Part shown: piece by piece, positions 1 to 8,217 of the stretch
Layout of the letters: the number at the start of each line of letters is the position of its first letter
Position numbering within the stretch: the stretch's first letter is position 1
The notes under the pieces: generated by a model
Database searches by the model: none
What the model saw: the letters and a program-made list of their open reading frames with translations, nothing else
What the model was told of the DNA's origin: nothing
Program-made: the position numbers and the translations under genes
Origin: Alicyclobacillus suci
GTDB taxonomy: Bacteria > Bacillota > Bacilli > Alicyclobacillales > Alicyclobacillaceae
Direction: 5' to 3'
NCBI RefSeq assembly: GCF_017329615.1
Contig: NZ_JAFMTW010000035.1
Coordinates: forward strand, 1 to 37,952
DNA: 37,952 nucleotides

Positions 1-137
1 GACCGACCGATATCCACTATATGTAAGGCGCTTTAGCTGTACTGCGATGCTGATTCTTTTTTCACTTCAACCAAAAACGCCATTCTGCAAAACGCTCAGT
101 TAAAAAAACGCCCCGTGCATAGCACCAAATTCTCGTC

Positions 138-168
138 TGTATATCAATAAACTTGTGAGATATGTCAA
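138..168 (-). promoter_or_regulatory. leftward sigma-A type promoter candidate
   Basis: Read on the minus strand, a perfect TTGACA lies at 168-163. A TATACA follows 19 bases later (143-138), or GATATA after 17 bases (145-140). The -35 is perfect but the -10 is imperfect. The promoter would serve a gene outside the window to the left. Operator-like repeats lie just upstream of its -35. Confidence 0.4.
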
Positions 169-182
169 TACTATACTATGTG

Positions 183-255
183 CGAAACCGTTTTTCCATA
201 CGAAAATGCATCTAAAATGAAAGCGTTGTACTAAATTTCGGTCGAAACCGTTTTT
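183..255. repeat. two copies of an operator-like 13-mer
   Basis: CGAAACCGTTTTT occurs at 183-195 and again at 243-255, exactly 60 bases apart. Each copy is roughly palindromic around a central CG, as LacI/GalR-family operators are. Both lie upstream of the leftward promoter. Operator function is inferred. Confidence 0.45.
218..231 (+). promoter_or_regulatory. cre-like box
   Basis: TGAAAGCGTTGTAC matches the Bacillus catabolite-responsive element pattern TGWAANCGNTNWCA at all but the last two positions. It lies between the two operator-like repeats, upstream of the leftward promoter. CcpA binding is inferred and weak because the 3' half is degenerate. Confidence 0.3.
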
Positions 256-439
256 TGATCCCGCCTACGCGGCGCAATTTGTGGCGCTACCACCACGAAT
301 ATTTTCGCTTTCCCGAAAACATGCATCCGTATATCGCTGTGCTAAAACGACAGACAAAAAAAACTGCAGCCCCCAGGCATCGACATAGCGGTGCAACGTG
401 GGCAAACTGCAGTTTGCTTTATCGGGATTCGAACCTAAA

Positions 440-1423
440 TTACAGAAGAAACAGCCGAACAATGATGGCTGCAAGACACCCGCTGATGGGAATCGTAATC
501 AACCACGCAATCACGATGCGACCTGCGACACCCCAGTGAACTTGGTTAAACCGTTTCGCGGCGCCCGTCCCCATAATCGAGGAGGAGATGACATGTGTCG
601 AACTGACCGGCAGTTTCAAAAGTGTAAACCCGAAAATGATAATAGAACTCGTCAAGTCGGAAGCAAAACCGTTCATCGGCTCGATTCGAATAATTTTCGA
701 CCCGACCGTTTTAATGATTCTCCAACCGCCCGTCGCAGTTCCGCACCCCATCGCAACAGCACAGACGAGCTTGACCCAAAATGGAATGTTCATGGTCGTC
801 TGAAAGCCACCTGCAATCAGGGCGAACGTAATGATACCCATTGTCTTTTGGGCGTCGTTGGTTCCATGCATAAAAGCTTGGACACCCGCCGTAACCATCT
901 GTAAATAGCGGAATGGCCGATTCACCCGATGCAATGACCGCGCGCCAAACAACAGCCGAAAGATCCACATAATGACGTAGCCTAAACAGAACGCCGCAAG
1001 CGGAGAAATCACCAACGCTTCAATAATCGATAAAAACCCCGAATAATTGATGGCGTGAAAACCAGCAGCCCCAATTACAGCGCCTGAGAGTGCGCCAATC
1101 AAAGCGTGCGACGAAGAACTGGGTATGCCGGCGCGCCAAGTGAACAAATTCCAGGCGATTGCCGCGATGATAGCCGCAAGCACGACGATAGTACCATGCG
1201 GGACATGCAGCGGATCCGCAATTTTACCACCGATGGTCTTAGCCACACCTGTAAACGTCAAGGCACCGATTAGGTTCATCGTACCAGCTAAGAAGACGGC
1301 AAAGCGCGGAGATAGCGCCCTCGTCGAGACACTCGTCGCAATTGCGTTGGCTGTATCGTGAAAGCCATTCGTGAAGTCAAAACAAAGCGCTAAAATGACG
1401 ACGAGCACAATCAGTGCCAACAT
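440..1423 (-). CDS. pit: PiT-family inorganic phosphate transporter
   Basis: Low-affinity, cation-coupled phosphate permease of the plasma membrane. The 327-residue protein is hydrophobic throughout. It carries the duplicated PiT signature: an N-terminal block with GFHDTANAIATSVSTRAL (about residues 21-38) and a second block with FMHGTNDAQKTMGI (about 188-201). Length matches bacterial Pit proteins of roughly 330 residues. The ATG at 1423 follows a GGCGGGAT ribosome site. The gene lies 12 bases behind the DUF47 gene on the same strand, so the two almost certainly form one operon, and that pairing is the usual context for this subgroup. A PhoP-like repeat array precedes the operon. Substrate is inferred from family; other cations or sulfate are less likely. 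Confidence 0.93.
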   Translation of the reverse strand: MLALIVLVVILALCFDFTNGFHDTANAIATSVSTRALSPRFAVFLAGTMNLIGALTFTGVAKTIGGKIADPLHVPHGTIVVLAAIIAAIAWNLFTWRAGIPSSSSHALIGALSGAVIGAAGFHAINYSGFLSIIEALVISPLAAFCLGYVIMWIFRLLFGARSLHRVNRPFRYLQMVTAGVQAFMHGTNDAQKTMGIITFALIAGGFQTTMNIPFWVKLVCAVAMGCGTATGGWRIIKTVGSKIIRIEPMNGFASDLTSSIIIFGFTLLKLPVSSTHVISSSIMGTGAAKRFNQVHWGVAGRIVIAWLITIPISGCLAAIIVRLFLL

Positions 1424-1435
1424 GTAACATCCCGC

Positions 1436-2071
1436 CTACGCATTCTTTAAGATGACGGATTCAAGGACATCTGCGACATCCTCACATCTGTCTGTCACAT
1501 CTTCGAGGATCTCGTACACTTCCTTGAGCTTAATAACCTCCAAGGCGTCCGTGTATTCGGCGAACAACGTTCTAAGCGCTGCCACAAGCAACTGGTCTGA
1601 ATGCTTCTCCAACACGTTCAAGGCCTTAATATGGTCGCGGAGCTGCACCAGTTTCCGGTCATGCAATTTGCGAATCGCTTCCGTGATTTCGACGGCACTC
1701 TCGCGAATATCTTTCGCGAACTCGCGCATCGTTGGGGTGATTTCCTTGATGTTGTACAAGTTAAAACGAACGGTTACTGCGTATATGCCGTCGATAATAT
1801 CGTCCATCGTGACCGCCAGCTCCACAAAGTCCTCTCGCTCGAGCGGCGTGATATACGTGTTATTGAGCAAGGTGATGAGACGTCCTATGAGGTCATCGCC
1901 CGTCTCTTCGTATGTCTTCATCCGCGTGGCCAATGAACCAAAATCCGTTGTCGATGACAGTTCCTTCTCAAACGTCTCCGTCGCCGTTTGAATGTTTTCG
2001 GCAATTTCGACCAGGAACGAAAATAGTTGCGTGCTGCGCTTTGCCAAAACTGAGTCCCCCCAAAATGACAT
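1436..2071 (-). CDS. DUF47 / PhoU-like Pit accessory protein
   Basis: Soluble, mostly helical protein of 211 residues in the DUF47 family, distantly related to PhoU. Members are encoded beside Pit transporters and are thought to modulate phosphate uptake. The sequence is rich in acidic and heptad-like helices, with repeated E/D-rich metal-binding style segments such as ETGDDLIGRLITLLNN near residues 56-71 and a C-terminal EDVTDRCEDVADVLE block. It is the first gene of a two-gene operon with pit downstream. The ATG at 2071 has only a weak ribosome site but gives the N-terminal length usual for the family (MSFWGDSV then a helical start). The PhoP-like array at 2098-2136 ends about 27 bases before this start, so transcription may begin very close to the start codon. 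Confidence 0.88.
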   Translation of the reverse strand: MSFWGDSVLAKRSTQLFSFLVEIAENIQTATETFEKELSSTTDFGSLATRMKTYEETGDDLIGRLITLLNNTYITPLEREDFVELAVTMDDIIDGIYAVTVRFNLYNIKEITPTMREFAKDIRESAVEITEAIRKLHDRKLVQLRDHIKALNVLEKHSDQLLVAALRTLFAEYTDALEVIKLKEVYEILEDVTDRCEDVADVLESVILKNA

Positions 2072-2097
2072 CCGTCGATAAGAAACTACACGAAGTT

Positions 2098-2136
2098 CGT
2101 AAATTGTTCTTTAAGAAATTATTAAGATATTGTAAA
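2098..2136 (-). promoter_or_regulatory. PhoP-box-like array of four hexamers
   Basis: On the minus strand four hexamers recur at an exact 11-base period: TTTACA (2136-2131), TTAATA (2125-2120), TTAAAG (2114-2109) and TTTACG (2103-2098), each followed by a 5-base spacer. Bacillus PhoP binds direct repeats of TT(A/T/C)ACA with this phasing. The array lies directly upstream of the DUF47-pit operon, where phosphate-starvation control would make sense. The two middle repeats are degenerate. Confidence 0.55.
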
Positions 2137-2320
2137 CAAGCATCCTACCCACCTCGTTAAATAGGCGAATGTCTATACAAGATGCCCCGGAACCATGAAG
2201 AACGTTGCAGGCCATTCTCCATGCGACGCCTTTCCATGGCCGACCTTACCATCCTCGCAGGACGGTCAAACTTTGTCAAAGCGTGTCGCAGAGATCAGAA
2301 CTCTCGGTTGCGCTATTGAG

Positions 2321-3811
2321 TTACTCTGTTGCATCAAAGTCGCATTCCTGAAGTGGAATCACCTTCGTCTTACGCACCAGTTTGTACCCAATCCAAAGCA
2401 CCAAGAACAGCGGCACACCCACATAGGTCGCAATGACACCCGCCCATTGTACGTGGCCGCCGGTAAACGCAGTGTAGTCTTGACCCACGATGACAACCAT
2501 GCACAAAATCGTCGCGAACAGCGGCCCAAACGGATACCATTTCGCGCGATACGCCAACTCCCGCAAATCTCGCCCCTGCGCCACATAGGCTCTGCGAAAA
2601 CGCCAGTGGCTAATCGCAATGCCCAGCCACGCGAGAAAGCCAGTCAAACTGGCGGCGTTCAACATCCAGTTGTAGACGACCCCGTTGCCATAAAGTGAGG
2701 CCAGAAACGCGACAAATCCAATGACCATCGTTACCATCAGTGCATAAATGGGAATCCCTTTCCGCGTCAGCCGCGCGAATACGCGTGGCGCCTTCCCTTC
2801 TTTCGCCAAGGCCCACAACATCCGGGTCGAGGCGTACACAGCCGAGTTGCCCGCGGACAAAACTGCGGTCAAAATGACCGCGTTCATCACGGACGCTGCA
2901 ATTGCCAGCCCGGCTCGCTGCAAAATCAGCGTAAAGGGGCTGACCGCCACATTGTTCACGTCACTTTTTAGCAAGTTCGGATCCGTATACGGAATCAACA
3001 TGCCAATAACGAAAATCGCCAATACGTAAAAAATCAAAATACGCCAGAACACCTGCCGAATGGCGCGCGGCACGTTTCGCTTCGGGTCATCACTCTCGCC
3101 CGCCGCCAAACCAACCAACTCTGTACCCTGAAACGCAAATCCAGCAGCTAAAAACGTGCTAAACGTCGCTAGTGCCCCACCGTGAAACGGCGAGCCGCCC
3201 AAATTAAACGTATGAAAGCCTACAGCACGGCCTGTGAACACACCAAAAATCATCAGCACGCCAACCACTAAAAACACGATGATGGTCAAAACTTTTACGC
3301 TGGCAAACCAAAACTCTCCCTCTCCGTACCCCCGCACCGACACCACGTTGAGCAGCAGCAGGAGAACGAGAAAAATGGCGCTCCACAAAATCGGGGAGGA
3401 GTTGGGAAACCAGTATTTCATCACAATACTGCCCGCCGCCAATTCGGCCGGTACCGTCACCGCCCACGTGTACCAATAATTCCAGCCAAGTGCGAAGCCG
3501 AGGGCCGGATCGACAAACCGAGACGCATAACGCTCAAAGGAGCCCGCAACGGGCATAAAGGTCGCCATTTCACCAAGCCCCGTCATCACAAAGTAGACCA
3601 TGATGCCAACGACGATATATGCCACGAGCGCCCCGCCAGGCCCTGCGTCGCTGATGGATGAGCCACTTGCGACAAAGAGACCTGTACCGATGGCGCCACC
3701 CATTGCAATCATCGACAAATGGCGCGATTTGAGTCCCCGCTGAAGATTTGTAACTGACGTTTGCGCCGTCGTATGTACCTCGCGAGGGTCTCCGTTCACT
3801 TTGGTTTTCAC
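2321..3811 (-). CDS. APC/AAT-family amino-acid permease, lysine-permease-like
   Basis: Proton-coupled amino-acid importer with about 12 membrane segments. The N-terminal signature has GGAIGTGLFVASG followed by GPGGALVAYIVVGIMVYF and the MATFMPVAGSFERYASRFVDPALGFALGWNYW block. That block is characteristic of the LysP-like branch of the AAT family, so cationic amino acids are the best substrate guess, but specificity cannot be read from sequence. I start it at the GTG at 3811 (protein MKTKVNGD, 496 residues): GGAGG lies 7 bases before this GTG, whereas the TTG two codons upstream would be only 2 bases from it. The gene is a single unit, divergent from the DUF2306 gene. Confidence 0.88.
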   Translation of the reverse strand: MKTKVNGDPREVHTTAQTSVTNLQRGLKSRHLSMIAMGGAIGTGLFVASGSSISDAGPGGALVAYIVVGIMVYFVMTGLGEMATFMPVAGSFERYASRFVDPALGFALGWNYWYTWAVTVPAELAAGSIVMKYWFPNSSPILWSAIFLVLLLLLNVVSVRGYGEGEFWFASVKVLTIIVFLVVGVLMIFGVFTGRAVGFHTFNLGGSPFHGGALATFSTFLAAGFAFQGTELVGLAAGESDDPKRNVPRAIRQVFWRILIFYVLAIFVIGMLIPYTDPNLLKSDVNNVAVSPFTLILQRAGLAIAASVMNAVILTAVLSAGNSAVYASTRMLWALAKEGKAPRVFARLTRKGIPIYALMVTMVIGFVAFLASLYGNGVVYNWMLNAASLTGFLAWLGIAISHWRFRRAYVAQGRDLRELAYRAKWYPFGPLFATILCMVVIVGQDYTAFTGGHVQWAGVIATYVGVPLFLVLWIGYKLVRKTKVIPLQECDFDATE

Positions 3812-3930
3812 TTGCAATCCTCCATATCACTCGCGAAAATGCTAAAGAGTGCTGTTCTGAAACAATGACCCAAATTACTATAGTAGATTCCGCATAGTTA
3901 TGCAGCAAGGAATTTGTTGGAGGTATCGCC

Positions 3931-4575
3931 TTGTACCGATGGTTTCTGGGGGGTTTGACCGCCCTCTCCTTATTCTGGGTAGTGAACGCACTGCTCACCA
4001 CATTTATGTTTGACCCGGCCGACATCCACATCCTCATTCACAAACAGTTACCGCCACACTTTCACCGCCATTTATGGCAAGAGGTGCTGGGGCTACATGT
4101 CATCTCGTCGTCGTGCACTATGCTGCTCGGCCTCGTCGGATTGCTTCGCCGACCGCTCCCTCGCTTCCGTCGAATCCACCGGGCAAACGGATATATATAC
4201 ATTGTCGCTGTTTGCATCGCCGCACTGAGTGCAGGCTATTTAGCACCGCAGGCGACAGGTGGGGAATGGACGAGTTTCGGATTCAACGTGTTTGAGGCCG
4301 TCTGGGTCATTACCACCGCGATAGCATACATCAAAATTCGTCAGCAACAGCGACGCGCGCATGTGGTGTGGATGCTTCGCAGTTATTCACTCGCCTATTT
4401 CAACACCGGTATCCACCTATGGTTCATGATTCTCCACCGCGCGTTTTCTATCCCATATGATGTCGCCTATACCAGTTCCGTCTGGTTGGCGGGGCCAACT
4501 GTCCTCCTTCTCGCCGAATGGGTGAATTGGCGTTTCGTCCGACGTACCATGGCACCCGACCGAAATTTTCATTAA
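3931..4575 (+). CDS. DUF2306-type membrane protein
   Basis: Integral membrane protein of 214 residues with about 6 to 7 hydrophobic segments. It looks like the DUF2306 family: an N-terminal segment, then conserved His residues in the membrane-flanking parts (HRHLWQEVLGLHVISS near residues 45-60, RRIHRANGYIYI near 82-93, RAHVVWMLRSYSLAYF near 142-157). The function of the family is unknown; the His pattern has been taken to suggest a haem-like or quinone-linked role, which is speculation. The start is TTG at 3931, with GGAGG 8 bases before it. It stands alone, divergent from the lysine-type permease and 89 bases ahead of the aldo/keto reductase. Confidence 0.7.
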   Translation: MYRWFLGGLTALSLFWVVNALLTTFMFDPADIHILIHKQLPPHFHRHLWQEVLGLHVISSSCTMLLGLVGLLRRPLPRFRRIHRANGYIYIVAVCIAALSAGYLAPQATGGEWTSFGFNVFEAVWVITTAIAYIKIRQQQRRAHVVWMLRSYSLAYFNTGIHLWFMILHRAFSIPYDVAYTSSVWLAGPTVLLLAEWVNWRFVRRTMAPDRNFH

Positions 4576-4664
4576 ATACGCCTCTTGCTAAAGCGATTTC
4601 TTTGAATCTGCGCCAACGTCCGATATCATAGAATTGCTAGGATCATTCTAGAAACTGAGGTGAG

Positions 4665-5645
4665 ATGATGGAGTACACAAAGTTGGGAAGAACCGGTCTG
4701 AATGTCAGCCGTCTGTGTCTGGGCACGATGAATTTCGGACCCGAAACGGACGAAAAAGAGGCATTCCGCATCATGGACGCCGCGCTCGACGCAGGCATCA
4801 ACTTCTTCGACACGGCCAACGTCTACGGCGGTGAAGGCCATCGCGGGCGCACCGAAGAGATTATCGGGCGCTGGTTCGCACAAGGCGGCGGTCGACGCGA
4901 ACGCGTCGTACTCGCTACGAAAGTCTACAATTTTATGGAGGATCCGCTCGATGGCCCGAACGGCGGACGTGGCCTGTCTGCGTACAAGATTCGCCGCCAT
5001 TTGGAAGGCTCGCTTCGCCGCCTGCAGACAGATCATGTGGAACTCTATCAAATGCACCATGTCGATTTAAGTGTTGGTTGGGACGAACTATGGGGCGCCT
5101 TCGAGGTCGCGATTCAGCAGGGGAAAGTTGGCTACATCGGATCCAGCAACTTCGCCGGATGGCACCTGGCCGTCGCACAAGCTGCTGCCAAGGAACGCCA
5201 CTTCCTCGGCCTCGTCTCCGAACAACACAAATACAACCTCCTCACGCGCGAACCCGAATTGGAAGTGTTGCCAGCGGCACTCGGCCACGGCATTGGCGTC
5301 ATTCCATGGAGCCCGCTTGAAGGGGGCTTGCTCGGCCGCAACGCCTTGACGAAATCCGGCGCGCGCAGTGCCCGTGCACAAGACCGCGTGGAGAAACTAC
5401 GCCCACAACTTGAGGCGTTTGCCAACCTCGCCAAGGAACTCGGTGAACACCAAGATACCATCGCCCTGGCTTGGTTACTGACGCACCCCGCAGTGACGGC
5501 GCCGATTATCGGCCCACGCACACTTGCACAGTTGGAAGACTCTTTACGGGTCGTCGAACTCAAGCTTACCGACGACGTCCTTGCGAAACTGGACGAAATC
5601 TTCCCGGGTCCCGGAAAACCGGCGCCGGAAGCTTACGCCTGGTAA
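4665..5645 (+). CDS. aldo/keto reductase
   Basis: NADPH-dependent oxidoreductase with a TIM-barrel fold, 326 residues. The family hallmarks are clear: LGRTGLNVSRLCLGTMNFG at the N-terminus, the NFFDTANVYG block with catalytic Asp49 and Tyr54, a Lys in LATKVYNF (about residue 86) and His in QMHHVD (about 127). SSNFAGWHLA and IPWSPLEGGLLGR further down complete the pattern of the YajO/YghZ-type AKR subgroup. GAGGTGAG precedes two tandem ATGs (4665 and 4668), and either may be used. The physiological substrate is not predictable. It appears monocistronic and ends before a strong hairpin shared with the convergent GDSL hydrolase gene. Confidence 0.93.
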   Translation: MMEYTKLGRTGLNVSRLCLGTMNFGPETDEKEAFRIMDAALDAGINFFDTANVYGGEGHRGRTEEIIGRWFAQGGGRRERVVLATKVYNFMEDPLDGPNGGRGLSAYKIRRHLEGSLRRLQTDHVELYQMHHVDLSVGWDELWGAFEVAIQQGKVGYIGSSNFAGWHLAVAQAAAKERHFLGLVSEQHKYNLLTREPELEVLPAALGHGIGVIPWSPLEGGLLGRNALTKSGARSARAQDRVEKLRPQLEAFANLAKELGEHQDTIALAWLLTHPAVTAPIIGPRTLAQLEDSLRVVELKLTDDVLAKLDEIFPGPGKPAPEAYAW

Positions 5646-5685
5646 TCCTGCAACGCGCCGAAAACGCATAAGACGCACATATGTA

Positions 5686-5733
5686 AACCCCCCCGCTTGG
5701 GCCGCCGCATCATCGGCACCCAACGGGGGGGTT
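5686..5733. terminator. bidirectional hairpin between convergent genes
   Basis: AACCCCCCCG (5686-5695) pairs perfectly with CGGGGGGGTT (5724-5733), with a further GC-rich inner stem in the loop. It lies between the aldo/keto reductase (ends 5645) and the GDSL hydrolase (ends 5741). The U-tract is short on both strands, so termination strength is uncertain. Confidence 0.65.
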
Positions 5734-5740
5734 CGTCTGT

Positions 5741-6412
5741 TCAGGCAATGTATTCTGGCGTACCTTGCCACTCAAACCCTATAGCAGCCAAAAACGCGCG
5801 TGCTATGACGACGTGACCAGCCAAATTTGGATGAACTCTGTCTCGCGACCACGCTGCCGTATATAATTCGGACAAGACCGCGTCAAATGCCGCTTGCACA
5901 TCGACAAACGTGGCACCGTGCTTGGCAGCGATGGCGCGCATCGATTCGCCATATGCATCCACCATGCTCCGCATGGCATCGTTTTTGTTCGTCTCTAGAT
6001 AAAATGGGCTGAGTAAATAGACGTGCCGAACGACGGGTTTCGTCGATGCGACCAGCTCGTCTAACACCGCTTCATAGGTCTCGCGATGAACGTGCGCCTC
6101 CAGCATAGTCGGTTGGTCAAAGTGTCGCCAGACATCGTTGACACCAATCATCACACTGACGTAATCCGGTTTCTGGTCCAACACATCCGCTTGCCAACGC
6201 GCTTGCAGGTCAAGCACCGTATTACCGCCAATCCCTTTATTGACCACTCGGATGCCATGAGCCGGATAGACTGCCTTCAAAAACGCGTCAACGACACTGA
6301 CATATCCATTGCCAAGTGCTTCAAATGCCCCTTCCCCACCTGGCCGTTGGCGACCGCAGTCCGTAATCGAGTCACCAATCATCAACAATTTGCTCCTAGG
6401 CTCCAGTTTCAT
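5741..6412 (-). CDS. SGNH/GDSL-type hydrolase
   Basis: Cytosolic esterase or lipase-like hydrolase of 223 residues. All four SGNH blocks are visible: LLMIGDSITDCG (Ser nucleophile, block I), GIGGNTV (Gly, block II), VMIGVNDVWR (Asn, block III) and DRVHPNLAGH (Asp and His, block V). It resembles the rhamnogalacturonan-acetylesterase-like and YesT/YxiM group, so a carbohydrate deacetylase role is possible. The frame is open 20 codons further upstream, but the ATG at 6412 has a GGAGG 5 bases before it, and the longer version would overlap the peptidase gene. It is placed 26 bases after the M3 peptidase gene on the same strand, so probably co-transcribed. No signal peptide is seen. Confidence 0.88.
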   Translation of the reverse strand: MKLEPRSKLLMIGDSITDCGRQRPGGEGAFEALGNGYVSVVDAFLKAVYPAHGIRVVNKGIGGNTVLDLQARWQADVLDQKPDYVSVMIGVNDVWRHFDQPTMLEAHVHRETYEAVLDELVASTKPVVRHVYLLSPFYLETNKNDAMRSMVDAYGESMRAIAAKHGATFVDVQAAFDAVLSELYTAAWSRDRVHPNLAGHVVIARAFLAAIGFEWQGTPEYIA

Positions 6413-6438
6413 CTTTTCCTCCCTGCCCTTCACAAACG

Positions 6439-8133
6439 CTAAAATTGACGGTCGTCCACACCGTCGAGCCAAGCTTCAATCTGCCCGATGACGGAAGCCA
6501 CACAGCCGTCCTCAAACGGTGACTGCAATCCACCCTCGCGAACAATTTCCAGGAACGACTGGCTTCCACCTAGCTTGCAGATCTTCAGATAATCCTTCCA
6601 AGCCGCCTCGCGATTTTCATTTGCCCGTGTCCAGTATTGAAATGCGCAGATCTGAGCAAGCGTGTAATCGATATAGTAAAACGGATAAAGATAGATATGT
6701 AGTTGCCTCTGCCAATAGCCGCCGCCTTCCAGAAAGGCGTTGTCTTGATAATCTCGATGTGGCAAATAAACCCGTTCAATCCGCCGCCAGGCTGCCTTTC
6801 TCTGCGTTGGCGTCGCATCCGGATGGCTATAGACGAAATGTTGATACTCATCGACAGCAACGCCATAAGGGATAAACAAGAGCGCCTCCGCGAGGTGCAT
6901 AAATTGAAATTTCTCCGTCTCTTCTTTAAAGAACAAATTCATCCACGGCCAGGTGAAAAACTCCATACTCATGGAGTGGATTTCGGCAGCTTCCGACGTT
7001 GGAAACGCGTATTCCGGAACCAGGTAATGGCGGCTGGCGTAGCCCTGAAACGCATGTCCCGCCTCGTGGGTAAGCACCGTGACATCCCCGTACGTGCCAT
7101 TGAAATTCGAGAAAATGAACGGTGCCTTGTAGTCTTGAAACGTCGTACAGAAACCGCCGACCGCTTTCCCCTTTTTCGCCACCAAATCCAGCAACTCCGA
7201 GTCCAACATAAACTGAAAGAACTCGTTCGTCTCCGGTGACAACTCCGAGTACATCTGTTTTGCCTGCGCGACAATCCAGTCTGCGTCACCCTTCGGCGCC
7301 GGATTGCCAGTCAAGAACGACAAGGCCTCATCGTAATAACGCAGCGGGTCAACGCCAATGCGCACCTGTTGACGCGCTCGCAATTTTGTCGCGACAGGGA
7401 CAATCAACTCGCGTACTTGTTTGCGGAAATTCGCGACCATCTCTTGGTCGTAATCCGTTCGCGTCATCCGGAAATAGCCCAGTTCAACAAAATTCTCATA
7501 GCCAAGTTTGCGAGCAATCGCCGTTCGCACATGTACCAATTCGTCGTAAATTTTGTCAAACGTTTCGCTGTGATCCTCAAAAAATCTCCATTTCGCCTCT
7601 GCAGCCCGTTTGCGCACGTCCCTATCTGGACTCGATTCAAATGGCACCATCTGCTCCAGCGTCCACATCTGACCCTCAAAAACGATCTCGGCCGACGCCA
7701 TCAAATCGACATATTGGCTCGCAAGCTCATTTTCCCTCTGCAAATCAGCCATCACATCAGGACGAAACGTCTTGAGCGTCACTTCGGCGACACGCAGCAA
7801 CTGCTCCCCCCACCTATCCGCCAACTCCTGGCGGAACGGAGACTCGACTATCGCCTGATAAAACAACTGATTTAAAGCCTCAATCCGAGGTGAGTTCTCG
7901 TCAAAAAACTGCTTTTCCGCTTTATAAAATGCATCGCGTGTATCGATACTGTTGCGCACTTCCACCAAGTTGCTCATGGTAGACAGCCGACTGCGCAACT
8001 TGAGAATTTCCTCAATTCGGTCATTTTGAGCTGCGGCGCTCGTCGCTTCCCGCAGTTGCTGCACCAGCGACTGAAACTGTTTCTCAACCGCTTCCATATC
8101 CGGTCGCTCATAGACATACTCGCTAAACTTCAA
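6439..8133 (-). CDS. M3 family oligoendopeptidase
   Basis: Cytosolic zinc metallopeptidase that cleaves short peptides, of the PepF/thimet-like M3 family, 564 residues. The catalytic HEXXH is at residues 356-360 (THEAGH), with the third zinc ligand expected in the EAAEIHSMSMEF block (about 381-392). The N-terminal half is helical, as usual. The length fits the M3 oligoendopeptidase subfamily of about 560-600 residues. The start is TTG at 8133, with AGGAG about 9 bases upstream. It lies 84 bases downstream of an amino-acid permease gene and 26 bases upstream of the GDSL hydrolase gene, all on the same strand, which points to a peptide or amino-acid use transcription unit. Confidence 0.92.
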   Translation of the reverse strand: MKFSEYVYERPDMEAVEKQFQSLVQQLREATSAAAQNDRIEEILKLRSRLSTMSNLVEVRNSIDTRDAFYKAEKQFFDENSPRIEALNQLFYQAIVESPFRQELADRWGEQLLRVAEVTLKTFRPDVMADLQRENELASQYVDLMASAEIVFEGQMWTLEQMVPFESSPDRDVRKRAAEAKWRFFEDHSETFDKIYDELVHVRTAIARKLGYENFVELGYFRMTRTDYDQEMVANFRKQVRELIVPVATKLRARQQVRIGVDPLRYYDEALSFLTGNPAPKGDADWIVAQAKQMYSELSPETNEFFQFMLDSELLDLVAKKGKAVGGFCTTFQDYKAPFIFSNFNGTYGDVTVLTHEAGHAFQGYASRHYLVPEYAFPTSEAAEIHSMSMEFFTWPWMNLFFKEETEKFQFMHLAEALLFIPYGVAVDEYQHFVYSHPDATPTQRKAAWRRIERVYLPHRDYQDNAFLEGGGYWQRQLHIYLYPFYYIDYTLAQICAFQYWTRANENREAAWKDYLKICKLGGSQSFLEIVREGGLQSPFEDGCVASVIGQIEAWLDGVDDRQF

Positions 8134-8217
8134 CGCGCCACGCTCCTAACCGCATTATTTGTTCACCCTTTATGAACATCCCTATCTTATCACACGACGC
8201 GCGTGACAAACTATCAC

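Larger units (their letters stand above)
1..439. other. intergenic control region at left edge
   Basis: No convincing gene is seen here; the short open frames have no ribosome binding site and no protein-like composition. The stretch is AT-rich up to about 260 and holds a leftward promoter candidate (138-168), two copies of a 13-base operator-like repeat (183-195 and 243-255) and a cre-like box (218-231). Together they suggest the regulatory region of a carbon-regulated gene that runs off the left end. Positions 260-439 lie downstream of pit and hold nothing I can name. Confidence 0.5.

Noticed and set aside
426..437. GGGATTCGAACC, the complement of a tRNA T-loop
   Set aside because: No acceptor, D or anticodon arm can be built on the minus strand around it; the flanking T-stem does not pair. 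Treated as chance.
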